64,000 bases of DNA. Source: Saprospiraceae bacterium (lineage in GTDB: Bacteria; Bacteroidota; Bacteroidia; Chitinophagales; Saprospiraceae). Where the stretch lies: positions 43,619 to 107,618 of the forward strand of contig JAGQWX010000011.1 of the NCBI GenBank assembly GCA_020436935.1. The letters are read 5' to 3'. Below the pieces are notes generated by a model. The model had not been told where the DNA came from, searched no databases, and was given only the letters and a program-made list of their open reading frames with translations. Both the position numbers and the translations under genes were made by a program. Below are positions 46,182-55,235 of the stretch, piece after piece; position 1 is the first letter of the stretch; every line of letters starts with the position of its first letter.

Positions 46182-46946
46182 TTAAACGGTCAGCATCATT
46201 CCATCATAGGCCATAAAAACACCGTCGGGCAGTGTTGCCTGCACTTCATCGTGCAAACCCATCTGATGACTGATGTGGGTGATCAGGGCTTTTTCTGGCT
46301 GGATTTTTTTGATGTAGGCAAGAGCGTCATCCAAAGAGAGATGGGAATAATGGGGTTCTTTTCTCAAAGCACTGATGACCAGAATTTCGAGGTCTCTTAG
46401 TTTCTGCATTTCACTTTCGGGAATCTCTTTTACATCGGTCAGGTATGCGGTGTTTTCAATTCGAAATCCTAAAATGGGCAAGCCGCCATGTTGCACTCTG
46501 ATGCACTGGACTTTGGTTTGGTTGACATAGAAAACATCATCAGGCCCAAGTGGATGGAGATTGGCCCTGGGTGCCCCCGGATACGGATTTTCAGAAAATA
46601 TATAGGCAAACCTGGTTTTCAATTCCTTGCAGACCCGCTCTTCCGCAAAAATGTCAACGGGTTTTTGTGTCATAAAGTTGAAAGGACGAATCTCATCCAT
46701 GCCCGCAACATGATCGGCGTGTTCATGGGTGATCAGTATGGCATCGCACTTCGTTTTTTGCGCTCTGAGCATTTGCTGTCTGAAGTCGGGTCCAATATCT
46801 ATACAAATATGGGCGTCTTCAGTTTCAATGTATGCCGCGCTTCGTAGTCTTTGATCTTTTGGATCCGGGGACGAACAAACCTCACAATTGCACCCAATGA
46901 TGGGAACACCCTGAGAAGTACCTGATCCAAGTATGGTCAATTTCAC
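46182..46946 (-). CDS. MBL-fold metallo-hydrolase (PhnP-like)
   Basis: A 254-residue cytoplasmic metallo-beta-lactamase-fold phosphodiesterase. The N-terminal LGSGTSQGVPIIGCNCEVC carries the cysteine cluster typical of the PhnP-like group. The metal motif THEHADHVAGMDEIRPF supplies HxHxDH, further ligands lie around VQHGG and TDVKE, and the end has LITHISHQMG. PhnP itself cleaves cyclic ribose phosphates in phosphonate catabolism, but this widespread Bacteroidota form is not near the phosphonate operon and its substrate is unknown. It overlaps the upstream 93-residue gene by four bases. Confidence 0.87.
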   Translation of the reverse strand: MKLTILGSGTSQGVPIIGCNCEVCSSPDPKDQRLRSAAYIETEDAHICIDIGPDFRQQMLRAQKTKCDAILITHEHADHVAGMDEIRPFNFMTQKPVDIFAEERVCKELKTRFAYIFSENPYPGAPRANLHPLGPDDVFYVNQTKVQCIRVQHGGLPILGFRIENTAYLTDVKEIPESEMQKLRDLEILVISALRKEPHYSHLSLDDALAYIKKIQPEKALITHISHQMGLHDEVQATLPDGVFMAYDGMMLTV

Positions 46947-47224
46947 TCTCCGGAATTTTCGAGTTGGATCTCCTTGAGCATTTGCCTGAATATGGTCAGG
47001 GACTCTTTTGACATCAGCTGCTCATCCACAGGAATGTTTGACAAAATGTCCAGCAGTACATTGATTCGCGCTTCTGTATCAAAAAACTTATTGATGACTG
47101 CTATCTTTTTGTTCTCCACCAGGCAATACCCTGAATTGAAATGTCCCTTTTCGTAACGGATCGTATATTCCTGTTCTGAAAAAAGTTGCTCCAACTTATC
47201 AAGCACTGATTTTGTATACTTCAT
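46943..47224 (-). CDS. Conserved small hypothetical protein between rbfA and the MBL hydrolase
   Basis: A 93-residue soluble acidic protein of unknown function. It is rich in charged residues with one aliphatic segment (ARINVLLDILSNIPV). There are no cysteine clusters or catalytic motifs. It is translationally coupled to the MBL gene (4-base overlap) and lies 12 bases downstream of rbfA, so it is very likely a real operon member. Confidence 0.7.
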   Translation of the reverse strand: MKYTKSVLDKLEQLFSEQEYTIRYEKGHFNSGYCLVENKKIAVINKFFDTEARINVLLDILSNIPVDEQLMSKESLTIFRQMLKEIQLENSGE

Positions 47225-47236
47225 TTTACTGCTGTA

Positions 47237-47590
47237 CTACTTTTCCTTTTTCAGGTGGTCAAACATCTCATCAATTCTGTACATCTCGTCGAGCGTGTCG
47301 TCGATGTAGACCGCGAGCGTAGGAATTCTCCTGACGTGCTTTCTGATCCTGTGTACCAGATCTGCTTTGAGTTGAGGCATGTGCTCTTCTATTTTGGCAA
47401 GAATTTCTTCTTTTTCTTCAGTACCATACACACTCAGATATATTTTGGCGAACGACAAGTCAGGCGCCATTACAGCCTTTGTGACAGACACCAAAATGTC
47501 TCCGTAAATAAATGATCCCTGACTCTGTAAAACGTAGCTAAAATTTCTTTTGATCAGCTCCCCTATTTGCAATTGCCGCTTTGATTCCAT
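47237..47590 (-). CDS. rbfA: Ribosome-binding factor A
   Basis: A 117-residue KH-fold protein needed for 16S rRNA maturation. Landmarks are the N-terminal QLQIGELIKRNFSYVL, VSVTKAVMAPDLSFAKIYLSVYG, and the C-terminal VHRIRKHVRRIPTLAVYIDDTLDE. Length is usual. It is first in a minus-strand operon with the small hypothetical and the MBL hydrolase, and a matching promoter lies 22 bases upstream. Confidence 0.93.
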   Translation of the reverse strand: MESKRQLQIGELIKRNFSYVLQSQGSFIYGDILVSVTKAVMAPDLSFAKIYLSVYGTEEKEEILAKIEEHMPQLKADLVHRIRKHVRRIPTLAVYIDDTLDEMYRIDEMFDHLKKEK

Positions 47591-47611
47591 TCTGCCTCAG
47601 TTTAGTTATTG

Positions 47612-47619
47612 CAAATATA
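47612..47619 (-). promoter_or_regulatory. -7 promoter box TATATTTG for rbfA
   Basis: The minus strand reads TATATTTG, 22 bases upstream of the rbfA start. Confidence 0.6.
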
Positions 47620-47975
47620 AACGATGTAAAATGAAATGGGTTCCCAACTTGATATAAACTTGAAATTTGAGCATTGAAATTCGGGCCATGAAATTTGAAT
47701 CCTGGGACACTTTTGATGATTTTAAAAAACCTGATCTTCATTTTGATTGATCTTTCCGGATGATCATAAAAACCGTACTATGTTTTCAAATTTCAAATTT
47801 CATTTTTCTGTTTTGTGGCTGCGTTTTCAATTTTCGCTTTTATTTCATACCATTGCTTGTGAAAACGATACCAAGCGGAATAGGTTTGACCATTTTAGTT
47901 GTGTCGAGAAAAAATTTGAGTTCAAGGCAGAAAACACAGACAGAGTGGGTACTCTGGCGAGGCTTTCTAACGCAG

Positions 47976-47994
47976 TCCCTACACAATGTAGGGA
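47976..47994. repeat. Perfect 8-bp hairpin TCCCTACA/TGTAGGGA
   Basis: An inverted repeat with a 3-base loop, about 70 bases upstream of recG, within sequence more GC-rich than its surroundings. No T-run follows. It may be a dispersed palindromic element or a leader hairpin. Confidence 0.45.
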
Positions 47995-48064
47995 TTCGCA
48001 GCAAATAATTGGACATTTCCTATTTCGGTTGGTATAATCAAAATCAACTCCAAAGCATTCATTC

Positions 48065-50170
48065 TTGAGCTTTCTATTTAGTGACATAGAATTTTTAAAA
48101 GGAGTAGGCCCCGTAAAAGGGGAGGCCCTTCGAAATGAACTGGGGGTCAAAACTCCAATGGATTTGCTGGAAATCTATCCCTTCCGCTATGTGGACAAAA
48201 CAAGATTCCAAAAAATCAAGGACCTCAAGCCCAATGGAGACATTGCATTGATCAAGGCTCAGCTCATCTCTTTAGAAAAGATCAAAGGCAAAACCAACCG
48301 CCAGAGATTGAGCGGATTGGTAAAAGACGAAAGTGGCTTGCTGGAATTGGTATGGTTCCAAAAAATCAAAATCATTGAGGAAATTCTTGTTCCCGGGAAA
48401 GAATACATCATTTATGGCCGAACGAACACCTATGGCGGCAAAGCTTCCATTGCACATCCGGAAATAGAGGAGTATCAGCAGGACATAGCCATGCACCAAA
48501 CCCTTGATCCGGTGTACAGTTCTACAGAAAAACTAGATGGACTTGGTCTGGATTCAAAGGGTCGACGCAGGCTCATCAAAGCCATTTTAGAAAAAATAAG
48601 CGAGCGCGATATCGGGGAAAACCTGCCGGACGAATTGCTTACCACACTCAAGCTGCCCTCCAGATATCAATCGATGGTCTGGGCCCATTTTCCCTCAAAC
48701 GAAAACGAGAAAAATCTTTCACACAACCGCATCAAATTTGAAGAGTTCTTTTTCCTCCAGGTGCAGATGCTCTACACCAAAGCAACAAGAAAACAAAACC
48801 TCAAAGGACTCACCTTCGGAACGGTGGGCGAAATTTTCAACCAGTTCTACGGAAAATACTTGCCTTTTGAGCTCACCGGTGCCCAGAAAAGGGTGATCAG
48901 AGAGATCAGAACTGACATGGGCGGGGGCAAACAAATGAACAGACTCCTCCAGGGAGATGTAGGCAGTGGCAAGACCATCGTGGCACTTTTGTGTATGCTG
49001 CTGGCCATTGACAATGGATTCCAGTCATGCCTGGTAGCTCCAACAGAAATTCTGGCCCAGCAACATTATACCACCATTACCGGCCTGGTCAAAGATCTGC
49101 CGGTTAAGGTAGCGTTTCTTTCAGGAAGCGTCAAAGGGAAACAGAGAAGAGAAGTACTCGAACAACTGGAGTCAGGAGAAATCCACATCCTGATTGGAAC
49201 CCACGCAGTGTTTGAAGAAAAAGTGGTTTTTGCCGCTCTGGGCTTATCCATTACAGACGAACAACATAGGTTTGGCGTGGCTCAAAGGGCCAAAATGTGG
49301 ATGAAAACGGATGCTCTTCCACCCCACATCCTGGTCATGACGGCTACACCCATACCCCGCACCCTGGCCATGACCATGTATGGAGATCTTGACGTGAGTG
49401 TTATAGACGAACTTCCTCCAGGCAGAAAAGACATCATCACCGTGCATCGCTACGAATCCCATCGCATGCAGGTCATTGGTTTCATGAAAGAGCAAATTGC
49501 CGCCGGCCACCAGATTTATGTGGTCTATCCCCTGATCGAAGAATCTGAAGCACTCGATCTCAAAGACCTACAACAAGGCTATGAACGTCTACTGCAATAT
49601 TTTCCCCGCCCTGTATATCAGATTTCAGTGGTGCATGGCAGAATGAAACAAGCCGAAAAAGATTTTGAGATGGACCGCTTCATCAAAAAAATCACCCACA
49701 TCATGGTCGCTACAACGGTGATTGAAGTTGGTGTAAATGTGCCCAATGCCACGACGATGATCATAGAAAATTGCGAAAGATTTGGCCTCTCCCAATTGCA
49801 TCAGCTGCGGGGCAGGGTAGGCCGTGGTGCGCAGCAATCCTATTGTCTTCTGATGTCAGGGGATAAGCTGTCACACGATGCCAGAAAACGTATCAAAACC
49901 ATGTGTGAAACCAACAACGGATTTGTTATAGCCGAGGTAGATCTAGAACTCAGAGGCCCTGGTGAAATCGACGGCACCCGTCAAAGCGGCGTCACATCCT
50001 TCAAAATGCTCAACCTCATCAAAGACCAGAAAATCATGGTCGCCGCCCGCAATATCGCACAGCAGGTATTGGATGAAGACCCTGAACTCCTCCATCCAAA
50101 AAACATTCGGATCAGAAACTACCTCAAAAGCATACAGAAACCAGGGTCAAACTGGGCGTTGATCAGCTAG
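48065..50170 (+). CDS. recG: ATP-dependent DNA helicase RecG
   Basis: Branched-DNA helicase that remodels stalled replication forks. The start is TTG at 48065, giving MSFLFSDIEFLKGVGPVKG, the normal RecG N-terminus. The wedge/OB domain fills roughly residues 60-160. The helicase core has Walker A QGDVGSGKT (296-304), APTEILAQQH, DEQH in ITDEQHRFG, MTATPIPRT, and motif VI HQLRGRVGRG. Length (701 aa) is standard. The longest upstream gap holds a hairpin; the downstream gap holds three direct repeats. Confidence 0.96.
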   Translation: MSFLFSDIEFLKGVGPVKGEALRNELGVKTPMDLLEIYPFRYVDKTRFQKIKDLKPNGDIALIKAQLISLEKIKGKTNRQRLSGLVKDESGLLELVWFQKIKIIEEILVPGKEYIIYGRTNTYGGKASIAHPEIEEYQQDIAMHQTLDPVYSSTEKLDGLGLDSKGRRRLIKAILEKISERDIGENLPDELLTTLKLPSRYQSMVWAHFPSNENEKNLSHNRIKFEEFFFLQVQMLYTKATRKQNLKGLTFGTVGEIFNQFYGKYLPFELTGAQKRVIREIRTDMGGGKQMNRLLQGDVGSGKTIVALLCMLLAIDNGFQSCLVAPTEILAQQHYTTITGLVKDLPVKVAFLSGSVKGKQRREVLEQLESGEIHILIGTHAVFEEKVVFAALGLSITDEQHRFGVAQRAKMWMKTDALPPHILVMTATPIPRTLAMTMYGDLDVSVIDELPPGRKDIITVHRYESHRMQVIGFMKEQIAAGHQIYVVYPLIEESEALDLKDLQQGYERLLQYFPRPVYQISVVHGRMKQAEKDFEMDRFIKKITHIMVATTVIEVGVNVPNATTMIIENCERFGLSQLHQLRGRVGRGAQQSYCLLMSGDKLSHDARKRIKTMCETNNGFVIAEVDLELRGPGEIDGTRQSGVTSFKMLNLIKDQKIMVAARNIAQQVLDEDPELLHPKNIRIRNYLKSIQKPGSNWALIS

Positions 50171-50195
50171 TCCACAAAAGCGCTCCCAAAAATCT

Positions 50196-50287
50196 ATTCA
50201 TGAATTCGTGGCAATCTCTGTCCCAAAAACAATTCGTGAATTCGTGGCAATCCCTTTCCAAAAAATTAATTCGTGAATTCGTGGCAT
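50196..50287. repeat. Three direct repeats of ATTCGTGAATTCGTGGCA, spaced 36-37 bases
   Basis: Copies begin at about 50196, 50232 and 50269. Each has the ATTCrTGAATTCGTGGCA core followed by ATC and a C/T-rich spacer with CCAAAA. They lie in the 237-base gap between recG and the next gene. There are only three units and the spacers are similar to one another, so this is a short tandem repeat and not a CRISPR array. Confidence 0.75.
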
Positions 50288-50321
50288 ATCATGATCCTTC
50301 TTTAAATCTTTCTTAATTTTC

Positions 50322-50329
50322 TACCTTTG
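50322..50329 (+). promoter_or_regulatory. -7 promoter box TACCTTTG
   Basis: A TAnnTTTG match about 80 bases upstream of the ATG at 50408. Confidence 0.55.
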
Positions 50330-50407
50330 ATTAAACGACCTTTGATAAAAAGCATCAAAGCACTTGTAACCGATTAATAAATTATCTCACCAAAAAATGT
50401 ATTGATC

Positions 50408-50800
50408 ATGAAAAACAAATTGATATTATTCACATTGCTCACTTCATTCGTACTTGGTTCAGCTTTCATGGTTGACGCAGACAGATGGGTCATCATAGGC
50501 CAGAAAGAAGCCAATTTCGGAACTGACCTTGATATCCTTAGAGTAAACGGCAATGATATTTTTAAAGCCGTAAAATTGAAGGTGGTAGACTCCGGACTCA
50601 ATATGAAAGACTTTAACATCGTATTTGAAAATGGAGAACGGATGAATGTTCCCATCCAAAAGAATTTTTCTCAGGGTGAAGAAAGCAGGGTCATTGACCT
50701 TCCGGGAAAGCGAAGAAGGATAGACCGTTTTGAGTTCATTTACGACACAAAAGGCGTCTTGAGAGGCAAAGCCAATGTCATTGTTTTTGGAAGAAAATAA
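50408..50800 (+). CDS. Small exported protein, DUF2541-like
   Basis: A 130-residue secreted protein starting at the ATG at 50408, which begins the signal peptide MKNKLILFTLLTSFVLGSAF (ATT/TTG starts upstream are less likely). The mature part is beta-rich with DADRWVIIGQKEANFGTD, DIFKAVKLKVVDSG and a basic RVIDLPGKRRRIDRFEF stretch. It resembles DUF2541-type proteins that bind at the surface or periplasm; function unknown. It is monocistronic with its own promoter and a strong terminator. Confidence 0.7.
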   Translation: MKNKLILFTLLTSFVLGSAFMVDADRWVIIGQKEANFGTDLDILRVNGNDIFKAVKLKVVDSGLNMKDFNIVFENGERMNVPIQKNFSQGEESRVIDLPGKRRRIDRFEFIYDTKGVLRGKANVIVFGRK

Positions 50801-50854
50801 ATCAACGGACAAAACATTGTCTGAAGATTGTACAATAGAAAAGGGAAGTAATAT

Positions 50855-50887
50855 GGGGATCAAAAAATGTCTTTGATCCCCTTTTTT
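50855..50887 (+). terminator. Rho-independent terminator
   Basis: GGGGATCAAA pairs perfectly with TTTGATCCCC around a 7-base loop, followed by six T residues. Confidence 0.95.
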
Positions 50888-50912
50888 ATGTTTTAAAGTA
50901 AGTAAAATCTTC

Positions 50913-52913
50913 TTATTTCCCGGGCTTCAGTATCACCATCTCGTAGGCATCCAGCCTGTCCAAAGTAAAGTGGGTAAATCCATCTTTGTAGGTAATGCCC
51001 CGGATCTGAGACTTATCTGATCCTTTCACAACAGTTTTAAAATCACCTTTGATGCGCACATCAATGCCTTGCATCGGTACAATTTTACTTGAGGAACCAT
51101 GCAACTGGCCTGTGTGATTGATCAGGTGAATATAGTACTTGCCATTTTCCTTATTGTGCATCACTGATGTTTCAACCAGGGGATGTGCATTGGTCTCAAA
51201 ATCAATCTTGGTTTGTCCCAATATCACATCTAGGAGGAAGTCATGGATGCCGGCATTGGCATGCAGGTGGTAATGGGTGCCGGCATTCCAGGGTATCCAG
51301 GTGATTTTACCCCTCCCTTTAGCAACTTCAGCAATGCCAGCAATGTTCGTTTGCCTTACATCATTCCAGACCTTCTCAGGTGGTCCTGTCATCGCTGGCG
51401 GTATCAGATGTAGGCCTGCTTCCTTGTTTTCTTTCAATTGGACATATGCTCCGAGATTGGGAATGTGCCGATGTGCCGATGCCCGTGGATATTTTACAGC
51501 ATCATCTACCGACCAGTATGACTTCATGGCATCAGCATCTTCCATGTGTGCGACTGCGAAGCCTTGAAAACCTTCAGGTATTTTGTTGCCTATCACCAAT
51601 AGCTTGCTTCCTGCGTTTACCCATTTTTGCATTTCATCATTGACAAAACCTGTAGTTATCATCAACTCCGGTGCCAGCTTCTGGTCCTTTATTTTATCGG
51701 TATGAATGAGTTTATAGGGTATATGATTTTCGGACAATACATTGATGATGCCTTTCATTTGATCTGACAAATGATCGTCGATCACATAAATCGTAGCCAT
51801 ATTTTCCTGATGCACGAACTCCTCTTCGATATTTTCGTGAAATGCATAGGGCTCATAAATGGCCTCAGCCCCGCTTACATCATGTTCTTTGGGCATGCCT
51901 ATCATGTAAATGCCTGGAAAGCTGCCATGTGCCATGCTTTGGTAGATCCTCGCCTGATTGACTGATTTTCTATGAGGCCCAAAGCGAAAGTTGAAATTGA
52001 TAAAATTGACCACTGTATTGAATGTAGCCTTGTCTGGATAGGAATTCCTGTACAAGTTCATATAATAAGTTGATTCATACAGCCACCATTCATTTGTTGC
52101 GTTTCCTGTCCGAGTCTCAACGGTGAAGCCTTCGATCTGGTCCCTGCCCCCTGTGAGATGGAATAGCACCAGGGCAAGATCCGGATGGTATTTATCTGCG
52201 AGATTTTGAATGCGTTGTTCCAGTTTTCTTCTGATCTGGTCATGCCATTTGGTATATTCATCCGTAAACTCATTGGGAAGTGGATGGTCATGACTTTCTG
52301 CCCATTGCTCTATACAGTGCTCACAATGACAGATGCCATTGGGCTTATCGACATAACTGTTGTTGGCATGATTGCCCCACCAATTGATGAGTATGCCATG
52401 AAAGCGGTATCTGATGAATGCCTCCTCCAGTATATTGAATGCATATTGCTGATAATAGGGAGAGTTGATGCAGGAATTGGTCAGACCATTAAAGCTGACC
52501 ACAGATCCATCGTTTCTTCTGAAGCACCATTCCGGATGTTTTGCCGCAAGTTCATTGGTGAAAAGACTGAAATCAAATCTCCCCATGACCCTGATATTGT
52601 GCTTTTGGGCCTCCGTGATGAGTTCACCAACAAAATCACGCCCCGGCTGCATAAAAGGGTTGATGGTCTGGTATTCCAGCTTCGTTGGATAATAAGCGTA
52701 AATTCCCCCAACATTGAATAGCCAGGTATTGGCTTTTGCCTCAACCACCTGGGCAACAAGATCTTTAGCCTTGTATTCGGGTACCTGATGGAGCGGGAGA
52801 TTGGTCTGCAAAAATCTTACGGGTTCGTCGAGGTACCATTGAGCATGTGTAACATCGGCCATCACCAGCACTAAAAGACATATCAATGTCCTTAAAAACT
52901 TTGATTTTTTCAT
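50913..52913 (-). CDS. Exported glycoside-hydrolase-like protein (GHL6 / beta-galactosidase-like)
   Basis: A 666-residue secreted protein with a signal peptide ending near residue 25 (MADVTHAQ). The first 350 residues look like a TIM barrel: ANTWLFNVGGIYAYYPT, HNIRVMGRFDFS, HGILINWWGNHANNS and a cysteine pair ICHCEHC. A flavodoxin-like beta-galactosidase-trimerisation-type domain follows (TIYVIDDHLSDQMKGIINVL), then a C-terminal beta domain (YYIHLINHTGQL). This architecture fits hypothetical glycosyl hydrolase family 6 (GHL6-like). The substrate is unknown and catalytic acids cannot be assigned from sequence alone. It stands alone, not in a polysaccharide utilisation locus. Confidence 0.7.
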   Translation of the reverse strand: MKKSKFLRTLICLLVLVMADVTHAQWYLDEPVRFLQTNLPLHQVPEYKAKDLVAQVVEAKANTWLFNVGGIYAYYPTKLEYQTINPFMQPGRDFVGELITEAQKHNIRVMGRFDFSLFTNELAAKHPEWCFRRNDGSVVSFNGLTNSCINSPYYQQYAFNILEEAFIRYRFHGILINWWGNHANNSYVDKPNGICHCEHCIEQWAESHDHPLPNEFTDEYTKWHDQIRRKLEQRIQNLADKYHPDLALVLFHLTGGRDQIEGFTVETRTGNATNEWWLYESTYYMNLYRNSYPDKATFNTVVNFINFNFRFGPHRKSVNQARIYQSMAHGSFPGIYMIGMPKEHDVSGAEAIYEPYAFHENIEEEFVHQENMATIYVIDDHLSDQMKGIINVLSENHIPYKLIHTDKIKDQKLAPELMITTGFVNDEMQKWVNAGSKLLVIGNKIPEGFQGFAVAHMEDADAMKSYWSVDDAVKYPRASAHRHIPNLGAYVQLKENKEAGLHLIPPAMTGPPEKVWNDVRQTNIAGIAEVAKGRGKITWIPWNAGTHYHLHANAGIHDFLLDVILGQTKIDFETNAHPLVETSVMHNKENGKYYIHLINHTGQLHGSSSKIVPMQGIDVRIKGDFKTVVKGSDKSQIRGITYKDGFTHFTLDRLDAYEMVILKPGK

Positions 52914-52957
52914 GTAGCTGTATTGATTTGAAATGGTTGTTCAATGCGGTGGCAATA

Positions 52958-52965
52958 CAAATATA
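52958..52965 (-). promoter_or_regulatory. -7 promoter box TATATTTG for the glycoside-hydrolase-like gene
   Basis: The minus strand reads TATATTTG, 45 bases upstream of the start codon. Confidence 0.5.
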
Positions 52966-53102
52966 ATTTTAACCTGAAGAAATTGACGCAGTAAAATAGG
53001 ATGCACGATACTGGCTATGAAATTTAAATATTTGAAGGGAAATAATTCTGTTATTGAATCCAGGTTATATATTTACTTTTTCAATATATCATTTGAAAAC
53101 TT

Positions 53103-54137
53103 ATGTCAAATTCATTCACAAGACCATTTAAATTTTACGGAGCAGGTAGCAGCTTTTTCGGCATCAGCCTGATCAACGGCTTGCTCACCATTTTGACCCT
53201 TGGGCTTTACAGGCCCTGGGCGATTACCTCCATCAGAAAATTTCTCTGGGACAATACCCACATCTACGACTCCAACCTCAAATACCACGGCAAGGGAATC
53301 GAAATCTTCAGAGGCTTTATGTTGATCTACATTACGCTGATTATAGTTTTCATTTCCTCTATGGCGAGCCCTGCATTTTATATGGTTATTCTGGGAGTGG
53401 TCTGGATATTCGGCGTTTTGTTTTTACTGCCATTTGCTGCATTCTCTGCATATCGGTACAGGGTGACCAGGACATCTTGGAGGGGTATTTTCTTCAGTTT
53501 CGATGGGTCTTTTAAGGAATACTACATCGGTGTGGTCAAAAACATGCTGTTGATGGCAGGAGGCTACATCGTTTTGGTGCTATCCTTTATGATGTTGAAT
53601 CCAATTTTGATTATGGTTGCCGGTATTTTGTTTTTGGGCTTGTTTCTTTTTGCTGTGACCTGGTATATGGTTTATACCCAGACTTACCTGATCAATCATA
53701 CACGCATTGGCAATCACCGCCTGAACTTCGTTGGAGACATTTCTGAATTGCTCCTGATCAACATCATGGCCATTTTCAGCTTTGCAATTGTTTTCATTCC
53801 AATGATGCTAAAAATGCGCACTCAGTTTTTGGTCAACAATACCAGCATCCACAGCCCCGAAGGCAAGGTTTCAAGGATGGCTTTTACCTTATCCACCGGG
53901 CAGGCATATTCAAAATACATCCTCAATTTTCTGCTGACAATATTTACAGGTGGTTTGGGAGGTGCATGGGCATACATCAATATTTTGGAAATGAACCTGA
54001 CCAACATTGCCATAGAATCCAATTTTGATCCTTCTGAGCTGACCCAGGATTATACGAGAAAGGCCAATGGTGAAGGTTTGGGTGAAGCACTTGGCAGTTC
54101 AATGGAAACTGATTTTGGAATAGATTTAGGGCTGTAA
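53103..54137 (+). CDS. DUF898 (YjgN-like) membrane protein
   Basis: A 344-residue inner-membrane protein with about six to eight hydrophobic segments. Family landmarks are the N-terminal FYGAGSSFFGISLINGLLTILTLGLYRPWA-type segment (split here) and a later repeat of the same kind, FLLTIFTGGLGGAWAYI. DUF898/YjgN proteins are of unknown function and often neighbour an M48 peptidase. Such a gene follows after nine bases, so the two probably act together in the membrane. Confidence 0.82.
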   Translation: MSNSFTRPFKFYGAGSSFFGISLINGLLTILTLGLYRPWAITSIRKFLWDNTHIYDSNLKYHGKGIEIFRGFMLIYITLIIVFISSMASPAFYMVILGVVWIFGVLFLLPFAAFSAYRYRVTRTSWRGIFFSFDGSFKEYYIGVVKNMLLMAGGYIVLVLSFMMLNPILIMVAGILFLGLFLFAVTWYMVYTQTYLINHTRIGNHRLNFVGDISELLLINIMAIFSFAIVFIPMMLKMRTQFLVNNTSIHSPEGKVSRMAFTLSTGQAYSKYILNFLLTIFTGGLGGAWAYINILEMNLTNIAIESNFDPSELTQDYTRKANGEGLGEALGSSMETDFGIDLGL

Positions 54138-54146
54138 AATGTCACC

Positions 54147-55235
54147 ATGATCAGCGCTCAATTTTTTGACGGCCAAACCTCACAAGCAAAGCAATCCTAT
54201 TTCTCAAAAGAGGGTGAATATTATGTCGTGAAATCCGCTGAAGATGGTTTGACTTTACACCAACAATTGCTCAGTCCTGCGATTGCTTCCTACAAAGAGG
54301 GCATATTTCTTGAATTAGAATTGGAGCACGGAAGGAAGCTGCCATTCCAAAGACATAACAGTACGAACGCATTTCACATACTGAGCGATAAAAAGCTCGA
54401 ACTCAAAGACAGGGTCAGGAAATTGTTCAGCCCGCTAAATGCGCTTTTGATATTTAGCGTGTTTTTATTGTTGTGTTTTGGTGTATACAAATTGATGACC
54501 TCGGATGTTTTCGTGGAAAGAGTAGTTGCAGCCATCCCAGTAGAGACGGAGTCAAAGATGGGTCAGACCTTGGCCGATCAGTACAAGGCTTCAGTGCTCA
54601 TGGACTCTGTAAAGACAGAACAATTGTCAAATTTCTATCGCGAGCTTAACTTTCATTCGCATTTCACCATGCACATCACTTATGTCGACGACAGTACCGT
54701 CAATGCTTTTGCATTGCCCGGAGGTCATATTTTCGTCCATCGTGGACTAGTGGAGCGGATGGACACTTACGAAGAGCTGGCTGCAGTTTTGGCCCATGAG
54801 AGCATCCACATTACCCGTCGCCATTCGCTCAAGTCATTGGTACGAAGCGTAATGGGCTATGCCATCATAAGTTTTTTGATAGGTGATGTATCCGGCCTGA
54901 GCGCTGTAGTTGTGGAAAACGCCAGTGTGATTACCAATTTGTCATTCTCAAGAAAGTTTGAAGAAGAGGCCGATCAAATGGGCCTCGATTTGTTGTGTCA
55001 AAACAGCATCCCAACCTATGGAATGGGAGACCTCTTTGCCCATCTTGAAGCATATGAAAAAGAAATTACAGGAGGAGTATCAGAGGATGACAGATTAGCA
55101 TTCCTTCGCACCCATCCACTCAATAAGTCAAGAATGGAACGCGTCTCAGCGTTTAATGAAAGTGCTGACTGTAAAGAAAATGATGAAAGGATCGGATCGT
55201 TGAAAGATTGGTATGATTTGATAAAAGGTGATTAG
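54147..55235 (+). CDS. M48 family zinc metalloprotease
   Basis: A 362-residue membrane-anchored protease. An N-terminal domain of about 90 residues precedes one transmembrane helix (LNALLIFSVFLLLCFGVYKLM). The catalytic domain has the zinc motif HESIH at residues 217-221 in VLAHESIHITRRH and the third-ligand region RKFEEEADQMGLDLL. FALPGGHIFVHRGL is typical of the Oma1/BepA-like branch. It is probably involved in envelope protein quality control. It is coupled to the DUF898 gene nine bases upstream. Confidence 0.9.
   Translation: MISAQFFDGQTSQAKQSYFSKEGEYYVVKSAEDGLTLHQQLLSPAIASYKEGIFLELELEHGRKLPFQRHNSTNAFHILSDKKLELKDRVRKLFSPLNALLIFSVFLLLCFGVYKLMTSDVFVERVVAAIPVETESKMGQTLADQYKASVLMDSVKTEQLSNFYRELNFHSHFTMHITYVDDSTVNAFALPGGHIFVHRGLVERMDTYEELAAVLAHESIHITRRHSLKSLVRSVMGYAIISFLIGDVSGLSAVVVENASVITNLSFSRKFEEEADQMGLDLLCQNSIPTYGMGDLFAHLEAYEKEITGGVSEDDRLAFLRTHPLNKSRMERVSAFNESADCKENDERIGSLKDWYDLIKGD

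Larger units (their letters stand above)
47591..48064. other. Divergent intergenic region between rbfA and recG
   Basis: No real gene; the frame at 47747-48037 looks spurious. It contains the rbfA promoter (47612-47619), low-complexity CAAATTTC-type sequence (about 47655-47810), and a perfect hairpin at 47976-47994. The recG promoter was not identified. Confidence 0.55.

Noticed and set aside
46182..46946. Linking the PhnP-like hydrolase to the phosphonate operon
   Set aside because: It lies 15 kb away in an rbfA operon, and this MBL group is widespread in genomes regardless of phosphonate genes.
47747..48037. 96- and 82-codon frames upstream of recG
   Set aside because: They overlap each other in different frames within AT-rich and hairpin sequence; neither resembles a protein family.
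50196..50287. Possible CRISPR array
   Set aside because: Only three units, similar spacers, no leader and no cas genes.
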